Assembly (NCBI RefSeq): GCF_006365315.1
Contig: NZ_CP040968.1
Span: forward strand, 372,001 to 436,000
Length of the DNA: 64,000 bases
Origin: Candidatus Methylopumilus universalis
GTDB lineage: Bacteria; Pseudomonadota; Gammaproteobacteria; Burkholderiales; Methylophilaceae
Direction: 5' to 3'
Shown: piece after piece, positions 52,621 through 59,330 of the stretch
Layout: each line of letters begins with the position of its first letter
Position numbering within the stretch: position 1 is the first letter of the stretch
Program-made: the position numbers and the translations under genes
The notes under the pieces: generated by a model
The model's database searches: none
What the model was told of the DNA's origin: nothing
The model's input: only the letters and a program-made list of their open reading frames with translations

Positions 52621-53625
52621 TTAAAAATTAATCCAAGCTTTTGTTCTGATAGAGGCTTGAGCGGCTTCTAATACTTTTGTATTCCAAAGAGCATCATCTA
52701 AAGAAAGTTTTGGCGCAGTATTGTTGATAATGCATTGGTTAAAATGATCAATCTCAAGTGTAAAGTGATTCGCTTTTTCAATATGCTCATTCTTTGATCC
52801 GTCTTTGTCAGTTGTTATGGTTAATTGTGCCTCGTCATTTTCATGCTGCCACACCGTGTGGCACATCAACTTTCCTTTTTCCCCAAAGATTTCAAATTGA
52901 GAACGTCTCACGCATTCAAAGCTAATATCAAATTGCGCGCGTCGATTCAGGCCAAAATTAATCATGCCCGAAGTTGTGAGATCTGCCCCATGTTCATTCA
53001 GATGGCTTGTTGCAACCATTGATAGAGGGTTCTGATTAAAGCATTGTCGAATCGTATGGATAGCATAAGGTCCAATGTCCCAAAGAGCGCCACCACCATT
53101 TTCAATGGATCGATCGATACGATAAAAACGCGCAGGCTGGATTGGGAAAGAAAACATAGAATGCACATACTGCACATCACCTAATAATCCTGAACTAATA
53201 ATTTCTTTTATACGATTAAACTGTGGATGAAAGACATACATAAATCCTTCCATCACTTTGACGTGATTTTGATGAGCCGCTTCCTGAATTAACTCAACTT
53301 CCTTTGAATGAAGTGCGATAGGCTTTTCTATGAGTACATGTTTTTTATGATTGATTGCTTGAAGAGCGGGCTTGGTATGCTCCTCGTTTGAAAGTGGGAT
53401 ATATATAGCGTCTATATCAGGATGATTAATCACTTCATCTAAAGAATTGAAGGTCTGAACTTTACCTAAAAGTGATGGCTGGTATTTTTCTAAACATTCT
53501 GCCGCTGCATTGACTCTTCGACTTCCAATAGCAGCAAGCTCACCAAAAGGGCTATTTGCAATAGCGGGAAGAAGTCTCTCATTGACACGTGCTGCTCCTA
53601 GAATACCCCAACGTACTTTTTTCAT
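52621..53625 (-). CDS. Gfo/Idh/MocA-family NAD(P) oxidoreductase
   Basis: A 334-residue sugar-type dehydrogenase. The N-terminal Rossmann fold shows VRWGILGAARVNERLLPAI, DAIYIPLSNEEHTKPALQAINHKKHV and the conserved EKPIAL (catalytic Lys); the C-terminal domain has GGALWDIGPYAIHTIR with the usual Asp/His. The substrate (sugar, inositol or dihydrodiol) cannot be told. It is convergent with pqqA and divergent from the gene at 53744. Confidence 0.88.
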   Translation of the reverse strand: MKKVRWGILGAARVNERLLPAIANSPFGELAAIGSRRVNAAAECLEKYQPSLLGKVQTFNSLDEVINHPDIDAIYIPLSNEEHTKPALQAINHKKHVLIEKPIALHSKEVELIQEAAHQNHVKVMEGFMYVFHPQFNRIKEIISSGLLGDVQYVHSMFSFPIQPARFYRIDRSIENGGGALWDIGPYAIHTIRQCFNQNPLSMVATSHLNEHGADLTTSGMINFGLNRRAQFDISFECVRRSQFEIFGEKGKLMCHTVWQHENDEAQLTITTDKDGSKNEHIEKANHFTLEIDHFNQCIINNTAPKLSLDDALWNTKVLEAAQASIRTKAWINF

Positions 53626-53743
53626 TTTTTTGTCTTAAATTAAACGATGTTTTATTATGCTTAGCCTTCAGTGAATAGACAAGCCATCATTTCTCAGAAG
53701 TTTCAGGTTGAGAAAAGCCTTATTAAATGCGATCATTTGATCC

Positions 53744-54124
53744 ATGAAATTTTTACTACTTCTTTCATTTCTCATTCCAATTAATTCCTTTGCTGATTGG
53801 TCTTTAGTGCATCAAGATGATGCTGATCATTATATTGATTATAAGTTGATGAGCAAAAGTGGACATAAGACAAGGGCGTGGTATTTGCAAAATTATGCTG
53901 AGCCACAAACTATTAAAAATCTTCAATATCACTCTGTTAAAAATAGATCAGAATTTGATTGCAAGGCTCGAAAAATGAGAATTCTAGCTTATGCTTTATA
54001 CCCAGAACCTATGGGTCAAGGCCACGCTTTATTTAACAAAGGCGAAGCATTAGATTGGCAAGTGATCAAACCTAAAACGCTTAATGATTTATATTTAAAG
54101 CGCGTCTGTAGCAAAAAGAAATAG
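53744..54124 (+). CDS. Secreted protein resembling the surface-adhesin E family
   Basis: A 126-residue protein with a cleavable signal peptide (MKFLLLLSFLIPINSFA) followed by a small domain with DWSLVHQDDADHYIDYKLM, KTRAWYLQNYAEPQ and two cysteines (SEFDCKARKMR, KRVCSKKK), which fits the small beta-rich surface-adhesin protein E/CNP1-like group. A periplasmic or surface location is likely; function is unknown. It ends five bases before the convergent gene at 54129. Confidence 0.65.
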   Translation: MKFLLLLSFLIPINSFADWSLVHQDDADHYIDYKLMSKSGHKTRAWYLQNYAEPQTIKNLQYHSVKNRSEFDCKARKMRILAYALYPEPMGQGHALFNKGEALDWQVIKPKTLNDLYLKRVCSKKK

Positions 54125-54128
54125 AGTT

Positions 54129-54443
54129 TTATTTACGTCCGCGTTTAGGAAGTACAACACCAAGTCTTTGAGCAGCCATTTCATTATTACCTTCTGAGTC
54201 TGCTAAAACCCATCCAGCCATAAACATACGTGTCATATATTGTCTGTTGTATAAAAAAGCCACAATCGCCTGCCATAGTCCCAGTGTGATAATTGAGAAA
54301 AGCATATGAAGCGCTGCCACACCTAATTCACCTCTAAAAAGCGGCACAAACCATCCAAAAAAAAGATAGGTCCAACTAAAACCATAGTAACCAATTTTGA
54401 TCATGCCCGAATTCGGGTGTTTAATAATTACGGCAGTAGCCAT
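54129..54443 (-). CDS. Small membrane protein (DUF2628-like)
   Basis: A 104-residue protein with two hydrophobic helices (about 24-42 and 47-66) and the pattern FSWTYLFFGWFVPLFRGE, QYMTRMFMAGWVLAD, similar to DUF2628-type proteins of bacteria. Function unknown. It is the last ordinary gene before the tRNA-Lys site and is transcribed in the same direction as the tRNA, 63 bases beyond the tRNA 3' end, so it could be reached by read-through. Confidence 0.6.
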   Translation of the reverse strand: MATAVIIKHPNSGMIKIGYYGFSWTYLFFGWFVPLFRGELGVAALHMLFSIITLGLWQAIVAFLYNRQYMTRMFMAGWVLADSEGNNEMAAQRLGVVLPKRGRK

Positions 54444-54506
54444 TGTTATCCCTTGTTTTAGAAAATTAAATTTTAGTAGAGATTATGAGAAATAAACTAA
54501 TTGTAG

Positions 54507-54582
54507 TGGTGGGGGATGCGAGGGTCGAACTCGCGACAAACGGATTAAGAGTCCGCTGCTCTACCAACTGAGCTAATCCCCC
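54507..54582 (-). tRNA. tRNA-Lys (CTT), intact, target of serial integration
   Basis: A complete 76-base cloverleaf on the minus strand: acceptor GGGGGAT/ATCCCCC, D-loop AGTTGGTA, anticodon stem GCGGA/TCCGT around CTCTTAA (anticodon CTT), T-loop GTTCGACCC and encoded CCA. Its 5' half plus promoter recurs at 56359, 57131 and 58310 and, decayed, further right. All clear copies stop in the anticodon loop or stem. Lys(TTT) tRNA can read AAG by wobble, so a CTT gene is a fairly tolerant target (inference). Confidence 0.97.
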
Positions 54583-54650
54583 AGGAACGGATATTTTACA
54601 GTAATTGTGGGGGTTGTAGAGGGGGTTTCAGTGTGCTAACAGTGCTCTAA
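54583..54650. repeat. Upstream arm of the tRNA-Lys repeat at the intact locus
   Basis: This stretch carries the same ATATTTTACAGTA, TTGTAGAGGG and GTGTGCTA elements as the displaced copies, in the same order but in a shorter form lacking the GATTTTGGCAGG segment. From 54650 to 54808 I see no gene, only G-runs and AT-rich sequence before the HTH gene. Confidence 0.7.
54593..54620 (-). promoter_or_regulatory. Promoter of tRNA-Lys(CTT)
   Basis: On the minus strand, TCTACA (54615-54620) and TAAAAT (54593-54598) are separated by 16 bases, and the -10 ends ten bases before the tRNA. The -10 matches that of tRNA-Gly. The same two boxes and spacing occur in copies B and C of the repeat; copy A keeps the -10 but has a changed -35. 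Confidence 0.65.
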
Positions 54651-54808
54651 AGTTTGTGGTGCGTAATTGAAAGTTAAAAAAAAGTAGATTTTTGTCTTTG
54701 CTTAGAGGGTTTTTTTTAACTATTTCCCTTAAGTATTCCTACGGTCGCAGGATAGTCAAAGCAGGGGGGGGGTAGATAAAATATTTAAAATCTTTCGCGC
54801 CTTAGAAA

Positions 54809-55075
54809 TTGGATAATTTTGAATATAACTTTGAGCTATTAAAAGCTACACGCCTAAGCAAAAAAATCTCAGCGCAAAGTATAGCTGCTGATTTATGTTT
54901 AGCAGAACGTCAAATCATTTCTATCGAAGAAAATAGCGCTCAATATTTTCCTTCTAAATCTCTTAAATACACCAGCTTAAAAAAATACATAGCAGCACTT
55001 GGTTTAAAAAATGAGGATGTCATCTTCAATTTTAATGAAGTTGACCCCACCCCAAGTTTGTTAAAGAAGCCATAG
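54809..55075 (+). CDS. Small helix-turn-helix protein resembling the RodZ N-terminal domain
   Basis: An 88-residue protein with an XRE/RodZ-type HTH: LLKATRLSKKISAQSIAADLCLAERQIISIEEN, followed by YFPSKSLKYTSLKKYIAALGL, which matches the RodZ layout where the HTH is followed by a short 'growth through the ring' helix. It lacks the membrane and periplasmic parts, but the next gene encodes a membrane protein, so the pair could be a split RodZ-like system (inference). Start is TTG at 54809. It is the first gene of the module next to tRNA-Lys. Confidence 0.6.
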   Translation: MDNFEYNFELLKATRLSKKISAQSIAADLCLAERQIISIEENSAQYFPSKSLKYTSLKKYIAALGLKNEDVIFNFNEVDPTPSLLKKP

Positions 55076-55078
55076 AGT

Positions 55079-55468
55079 ATGCGAGCATTTGGTAATCTAT
55101 TCATTATTTTAAGTATTTTCACCTCAATACTCTTTGGACTTGAGTATTTTTCTGAAGCAACGACTGTGTTCTTAGCAGTTCTTCTGTATCTCACCGGTCA
55201 TTATGTGAGGCATAATTTTACCTATCGCAATTTTAAGATAAGCAGGCGATCAAAACCTTTTTTTGAATCAATATTAAAAAATACAATACAAGCCATTGCC
55301 TATGTAACTATCTTCATTTTTGTAGGCTACATACTCCTAAAAATCTCAAAAACTGATTTTTATCTAAATAATCTCCAAAGTTTGATGCAAAGCTCCATTG
55401 ATCTAATCAATGAAATGATTAATTTTTGGATAAGCCTACCTAACCGATTGATGAAATATGGACAATAA
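55079..55468 (+). CDS. Hypothetical membrane protein of the tRNA-Lys module (129 aa)
   Basis: Unrecognised protein with three to four hydrophobic helices: two at the N-terminus (about 4-22 and 24-40), one at about 68-87 and a weaker C-terminal one. A basic stretch (FTYRNFKISRRSKPF) lies between helices 2 and 3. It starts three bases after the HTH gene and overlaps the AraC-like gene by 11 bases, so the three form one translational unit. Confidence 0.6.
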   Translation: MRAFGNLFIILSIFTSILFGLEYFSEATTVFLAVLLYLTGHYVRHNFTYRNFKISRRSKPFFESILKNTIQAIAYVTIFIFVGYILLKISKTDFYLNNLQSLMQSSIDLINEMINFWISLPNRLMKYGQ

Positions 55469-55787
55469 GCATCCTTTATTGACGAGTGCTTGTGAATATA
55501 TAGAAATAAATCTTCATCTTAAGATTTCGATGTTTGATCTCAAGCGCCATACCAATTATTCCGAACGATCTTTACAGTTAATATTTAAAAAACACTTAAA
55601 TAAAAGTCCATTTGAATATATTGAAGAGCAAAGATTGTTAAAGGCCTACGAATTAATTAAACAACATAAACAATCAAAGAACACCACTGACATTGCTTCA
55701 GAAGTAGGATTTAGACATTTAGGAAGATTCTCTGTGAACTTCAAAAAAAGGTTTGGCATTCATCCTTCCGCATTGGCTCGAAGTTAG
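55458..55787 (+). CDS. AraC-family single-domain DNA-binding protein
   Basis: A 109-residue protein consisting of the AraC/XylS DNA-binding domain only: first HTH KISMFDLKRHTNYSERSLQLIFKKHLNKSPFEYI and second HTH TDIASEVGFRHLGRFSVNFKKRFGIHPSALARS. There is no ligand domain. Stand-alone AraC domains of this kind (SoxS/MarA type) are controlled by abundance rather than effector. It overlaps the membrane-protein gene and ends 12 bases before a convergent lipoprotein gene. Confidence 0.85.
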   Translation: MDNKHPLLTSACEYIEINLHLKISMFDLKRHTNYSERSLQLIFKKHLNKSPFEYIEEQRLLKAYELIKQHKQSKNTTDIASEVGFRHLGRFSVNFKKRFGIHPSALARS

Positions 55788-55799
55788 TGTAGTTAATTT

Positions 55800-56189
55800 T
55801 TAATCATCAAGTTCGTGTTGAATCCGCCAAAGAGCTATTCTCGTTTTAGGTCCAATTTTCCCGGTTTGCTCTAAATCTTTAGATTTTTGAAAGGCTTTTA
55901 TCTTTTCTGGAGTTGAGACATCAGGTATAGGTGTTTTGCATATTTTCTTTTTATCAAAGATATTAAATACGCGACAGTCTTTTCCTGATAATGCACTTAA
56001 AGCATGATCGGTTAAAGTTTTCTTTGTGACGGCAGCGCTTCCAACATCACCAGCTGTTTTTAACATATCAATGGTTTGTGCGGTCTGAACAGTTGCCACT
56101 GAACCACCTGCAGATGACGCTAGCAAAACACAGCCTTGGAGGCAGGTTGATAGCAGGAATAACAAAATAAGTTTTATTGAAATTTTCAT
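55800..56189 (-). CDS. Lipoprotein with a partial peptidoglycan-binding-like C-terminus
   Basis: A 129-residue protein with a lipobox (CLQGC) after a 19-residue signal. The mature part has a small-residue, Ala/Thr-rich helix and two cysteines (KDCRVF, KICKT), then IKAFQKSKDLEQTGKIGPKTRIAL, which resembles the second half of a PG_binding_1 domain. Function is unknown; anchoring to the envelope is likely. Repeat copy A lies upstream and its displaced tRNA promoter points toward this gene. Confidence 0.65.
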   Translation of the reverse strand: MKISIKLILLFLLSTCLQGCVLLASSAGGSVATVQTAQTIDMLKTAGDVGSAAVTKKTLTDHALSALSGKDCRVFNIFDKKKICKTPIPDVSTPEKIKAFQKSKDLEQTGKIGPKTRIALWRIQHELDD

Positions 56190-56251
56190 TTAACTTGCAA
56201 CGTTAAACTGATTATGTGGCTAGTTTGTGACAACGTCAAAACTTTTGACAC

Positions 56252-56474
56252 TCGGTGTGCTTTGGTGTGCTTGCAGAAATTTACTGAATAAAAACTTCTA
56301 CTTCTGCCACTGCTAGGATCTTACAGGGTCTCTAGTCTTGATATTTAACTGATACTGCGAGTCCGCTGCTCTACCAGCTGAGCTAATCCCCCAGAAACGG
56401 ATATTTTACAGTATTTGTGGGCTAGGCAGAAGGTTCAAGGCGGGGGATTTTGCGAGTGGTGGAATAGGGGTGTG
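56252..56474. repeat. Module junction A: element end + tRNA-Lys 5' half + promoter region
   Basis: From left to right: a 107-base segment starting CGGTGTGCTTTGGTGTGC (56252-56358), nearly the same as 58204-58309; then 34 bases identical, save one D-loop change, to the tRNA-Lys 5' half (56359-56392, ending at the first G of the tRNA); then the promoter region ATATTTTACAGTATTTGTG and a G-rich stretch ending GGAATAGGGGTGTG. The segment 56190-56498 holds no gene. The tRNA part stops exactly after ACTC of the anticodon loop and cannot form a tRNA. Confidence 0.9.
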
Positions 56475-56498
56475 TTTGTAAGTGCTGGTTTTTTTAGT

Positions 56499-57104
56499 TC
56501 AAATTTCTCTAATAGCCGTGCTAATGACTTTATAGGATGAGCGTAGCAAAAAGATTGATAGTGCTAATCCCACCACGATATCTGCCCAACCGCTCTGTGT
56601 AAACCACACAATAAGTGATGCAATGATGACAGCAATATTATTTGCAATATCATTTCTTGAACATTCCCAAACAGATGACATATTAATATCTTGATCTTTG
56701 TGTTTTGTAAGCAAATACAAACAAGTTAAGTTTCCTACTAATGCTATTACTCCAGCAATACTCATGATTTCAAAAATGGGTGTCGTATGGTCAATGATGT
56801 TCTGAATGACTTGTGATAAAACAAAGAGCGCACCTATTAAAATTAATATCCCTTTAAAAAGTGCTACGCGAGCTTTAGCTTGATTACTTTTGTAAATAAC
56901 AAATAGACTTAATACATAGGTGATTGCATCTCCTAAATCATCTAAGCTCTCTGACATAAGACCTGTGGATTGAGCAATCAAGCCTGAACTAAAAACAACA
57001 ATAAATAAAAAGACATTAATCGCTAAAACGATTTTTAATGTTTTAGACTGATTCACTTTCATAGCTTCAATAGCACAGCTTTTATTTTCGCAGCAATCTG
57101 ACAT
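56499..57104 (-). CDS. Truncated cation diffusion facilitator-like protein
   Basis: A 201-residue membrane protein with six hydrophobic helices and the CDF layout: SLDDLGDAITYVLSLFVIY in helix 2 and SVWECSRNDIANNIAVIIASLIVWFT in helix 5, where CDF proteins place their zinc ligands (HxxxD, here partly replaced by Cys, Asp and Asn). It lacks the C-terminal cytoplasmic domain of full CDF proteins. A Cys-rich start (SDCCENKSC) may bind metal or mercury-type ions. It begins 27 bases after junction B, whose displaced tRNA promoter points into it. Confidence 0.8.
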   Translation of the reverse strand: MSDCCENKSCAIEAMKVNQSKTLKIVLAINVFLFIVVFSSGLIAQSTGLMSESLDDLGDAITYVLSLFVIYKSNQAKARVALFKGILILIGALFVLSQVIQNIIDHTTPIFEIMSIAGVIALVGNLTCLYLLTKHKDQDINMSSVWECSRNDIANNIAVIIASLIVWFTQSGWADIVVGLALSIFLLRSSYKVISTAIREI

Positions 57105-57130
57105 TTGTTATCTTATTAAGTTGAGTTTTA

Positions 57131-57250
57131 GCTGCTCTACCAGCTGAGCTAATCCCCCAGAAAAGAATATTTTACAGTATTTGTCTGAGTTGTAGAGGGT
57201 CTAGGTGGGGGGATTTTGGTGCAGGCGGAATAGGGGTGTGCTAGGAAACA
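57131..57250. repeat. Module junction B: tRNA-Lys 5' part + promoter region
   Basis: The tRNA portion is shorter here (57131-57158, GCTGCTCTACCAGCTGAGCT and on to the CCCCC), then AGAAAAGAATATTTTACAGTATTTGTCTGAGTTG reduced to its boxes, TGTAGAGGG, GGATTTTGG and GGAATAGGGGTGTGCTAGGAAAC. The 107-base element end seen in A and C is absent to its left. Between 57105 and 57413 there is no other gene; 57250-57413 is AT-rich leader of the next gene. Confidence 0.88.
57169..57196 (-). promoter_or_regulatory. Displaced tRNA-Lys promoter facing the CDF-like gene
   Basis: TCTACA (57191-57196) and TAAAAT (57169-57174) on the minus strand keep the exact 16-base spacing of the intact tRNA-Lys promoter. 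Transcription from it would pass through the 28-base tRNA fragment and reach the CDF-like ATG (57104) after about 55 bases. Confidence 0.55.
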
Positions 57251-57413
57251 ACAATTATTGCTAATTATTGTATACATTCAAAACAATCATCTTGCTGTAT
57301 AGTGACGGTTAGATTCAGTCACAAGCACTAAAGGTCACTAACCTTTTAGTCTAATCCTCATCTCTCCTGTTAATGAGTTTTTCTCTAAAACTTAATTTAC
57401 AAGGAATTCTCTG

Positions 57414-58121
57414 ATGAGAAAATTTATATTTGCACTTGGTTTATTTGCTCTTCCGCTTATTTCTTTTGCAGTTGGTCTCCAATTGTCATGTGGTGACGCA
57501 GGGACTTGTGAGCTTCCTATTAGCTCAGCATTAGGTGCGAACTCAAGAAACGATACAACTTGCTATTTAGGTTTAGTCGGATCCTGGCATCAAAATTTAT
57601 TTAAAGATTGGCCTGATTTGTCTGCAGGTTGTAGATTTATAAAAGTTAAATCTAACGACGATGTAAGTGGCGTAGATATTAATACGCGATGGACGGCAAA
57701 CCGAAATGAAGGAAAAGGTATTTTTGATAGCGCTAAAGTTATGGCTGTCATGGGAGATAGAAACAATATGTTTGAACCTGGTATTGGTTGGTCTAAAACA
57801 TACAATGGTTTAATTTTACCTGTCTTCTTGCAAAAAGATCATATGCGTATTGGTGCAGACATTGCAATTAAACCTGACTACCGTCCAGATGACTGGAAAA
57901 ATTCTAAGCCTAACTATACAACTCAAGGACAATTTTTAGCCATCGATGGAAGCTTTGAAATTAACACACTAAGTAAGCCAAGTGCAGTCGTTGGTGGCAA
58001 TGGTGCATTAAGCTGTGGCGTTGGTCGAACACTAGTTCCTATTTCAGTTATTACAGATCGCAACTACTTAATTTCTGATGATCGCCAACTGAATGGCCAA
58101 ACTTGCACTAATTTACCATGA
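57414..58121 (+). CDS. Exported protein of unknown function (235 aa)
   Basis: Unrecognised protein with a signal peptide (MRKFIFALGLFALPLISFA) and six cysteines in the mature part, enough for three disulfides. The body has no membrane helix, is rich in Asn, Gly and Asp, and contains WHQNLFKDWPDLSAGCRF and GIGWSKTYNGLILPVFLQ, which suggest an outer or periplasmic beta-rich fold. It is the only gene of its module, between junctions B and C, and has its own terminator. AAGGAATTC near 57402 gives a ribosome site. Confidence 0.7.
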   Translation: MRKFIFALGLFALPLISFAVGLQLSCGDAGTCELPISSALGANSRNDTTCYLGLVGSWHQNLFKDWPDLSAGCRFIKVKSNDDVSGVDINTRWTANRNEGKGIFDSAKVMAVMGDRNNMFEPGIGWSKTYNGLILPVFLQKDHMRIGADIAIKPDYRPDDWKNSKPNYTTQGQFLAIDGSFEINTLSKPSAVVGGNGALSCGVGRTLVPISVITDRNYLISDDRQLNGQTCTNLP

Positions 58122-58170
58122 CCTGTGTAATTCTTAACAGTATTTTTTTGATTTAGATTTTTATAAAACT

Positions 58171-58199
58171 AAAGCCACTCTTAGCAGTGGCTTTTTTTA
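58171..58199 (+). terminator. Terminator after the 235-residue exported protein gene
   Basis: GCCACT (58174-58179) and AGTGGC (58186-58191), extended by AAA/TTT, form the stem around CTTAGC, followed by seven T. The same stem sequence occurs in the terminator at 60673. Confidence 0.88.
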
Positions 58200-58203
58200 T
58201 GTT

Positions 58204-58432
58204 CGGTGTGCTTAGGTGTGCTTGCAGAAATTACTTCCAAAAAAAACTTCTATCTCTGCCACTGCCTGGGTCTTACAGGGTCTCTAGTCTTGATATTTAA
58301 CTGATCTGCGAGTCCGCTGCTCTACCAACTGAGCTAATCCCCCAGAAGAGAATATTTTACAGTATTTGTCTGGGTTGTAGAGGGGGAAGGCTAGGGGATT
58401 TTGGCAGGGGTGGAATAGGGGTGTGCTAGGAA
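58204..58432. repeat. Module junction C: element end + tRNA-Lys 5' half + promoter region
   Basis: The layout copies junction A: element end 58204-58309 (CGGTGTGCTTAGGTGTGC ... TTGATATTTAACTGAT), tRNA 5' half 58310-58343 with the same D-loop base as the intact tRNA, then the promoter (TAAAAT at 58354-58359, TCTACA at 58376-58381, spacing 16, minus strand) and GATTTTGGCAGGGGTGGAAT to GTGTGCTAGGAAAC. The region 58122-58558 holds no gene apart from the terminator. Confidence 0.9.
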
Positions 58433-58558
58433 ACATCCGGAATCCGGTTATTTTGGATTGAACTCACCAGCTTAAATGAACTCTTAAGAACAATATGATT
58501 AAAAATACTATTAACTATAAAGATAACTTGAATCACAGTCCGATTGTGTTTGATTAAT

Positions 58559-59062
58559 ATGGCTATTGAAACAGTATATTTGGCAGGAGGTTGTTATTGG
58601 GGGTTCGAGGATCTTTTAAGTAAAATACCGGGTGTTGTTGATACAACGGTAGGGTTCTCCGGCGGGCATGTTAAAAATGTATGTTATAGAGAAGTTACAA
58701 CAGGAACTACAGGGCATGCAGAGACAGTAAAAGTTGTTTTTGATTCTGATATTTTAAGTTTTAAGGACTTACTTCTATTCTTTTTTAAAATACATGATCC
58801 CACAACACTTAATCAACAAGGTAATGATATAGGCACTCAATACCGATCAGCTATTTTCGCAACAAACAATGAGCAAATCTTGTTAGCTGAAGATTTGATT
58901 AAAAAGATTGATGCATTAGGTGTGCTTAAAAGTAAGATTACGACAGAAGTAAATACATTCAACTCATTTTTCTCGGCTGAAGAAAATCACCAAAAATACT
59001 TAAAGAAATTCCCAGATGGTTACTCATGCCATTTCATTAGAGATATTAATTTATCTGTTTAA
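58559..59062 (+). CDS. msrA: Peptide methionine-(S)-S-oxide reductase MsrA
   Basis: Repairs oxidised methionine. From ATG 58559 it has 167 residues with the active site GGCYWGFEDLL (catalytic Cys, with Tyr where GCFWG is usual), TTGHAETVKVVFD, and IHDPTTLNQQGNDIGTQYRS for substrate binding; a further Cys in GYSCHF may recycle the enzyme. The frame is open to TTG 58544, but MAIETVYLAGG is the natural N-terminus. It lies just right of junction C, a typical stress-related cargo gene. Confidence 0.92.
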   Translation: MAIETVYLAGGCYWGFEDLLSKIPGVVDTTVGFSGGHVKNVCYREVTTGTTGHAETVKVVFDSDILSFKDLLLFFFKIHDPTTLNQQGNDIGTQYRSAIFATNNEQILLAEDLIKKIDALGVLKSKITTEVNTFNSFFSAEENHQKYLKKFPDGYSCHFIRDINLSV

Positions 59063-59105
59063 TTGATAATGATTCATTCTAACTTTATTAAATATAATGT
59101 AATTT

Positions 59106-59270
59106 ATGGCTATGGAAGATAAAAGATGTTGTGGAAGAGGGGTATGTATTATTAATGCCCAAGGTATTTGTTGGTGTGGTCAGAAGTGGGATGGCGAGAA
59201 AATGATTTCTGCAAAACCAGATAACAGCAAAAAAATAGAATTAGATAAAAAACAACAATCAAAAAAATAA
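59106..59270 (+). CDS. Cysteine-rich miniprotein (54 aa)
   Basis: A 54-codon gene between msrA and the sugar dehydrogenase. The N-terminal half reads KRCCGRGVCIINAQGICWCG followed by QKWDGEKM: five cysteines in the pattern CC-x4-C-x6-C-x-C, suited to a small zinc or FeS knuckle; the rest is a Lys/Asp/Gln-rich tail. There is no signal peptide. No strong ribosome site is visible before ATG 59106 (or ATG 59112). Not recognised as a named family; the ordered cysteines support a real gene. Confidence 0.68.
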   Translation: MAMEDKRCCGRGVCIINAQGICWCGQKWDGEKMISAKPDNSKKIELDKKQQSKK

Positions 59271-59330
59271 TGTTCATTTAGATTTATTTTAATCTATAAA
59301 AATATAGTAATAATTCTATAAAATAAGACT

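Noticed and set aside
58204-58309. Small RNA gene in the shared element end
   Set aside because: The sequence is conserved between A and C, but I see no promoter-terminator pair or stable fold, so conservation is better explained by element-end function.
56359-58343. Additional functional tRNA-Lys genes
   Set aside because: Each copy ends within the anticodon arm and has no 3' half, T-arm or CCA, so no cloverleaf can form.
56252-58432. CRISPR array
   Set aside because: The repeats are few, 120-230 bases long, contain tRNA sequence and are separated by whole genes, with no short regular spacers and no cas genes.
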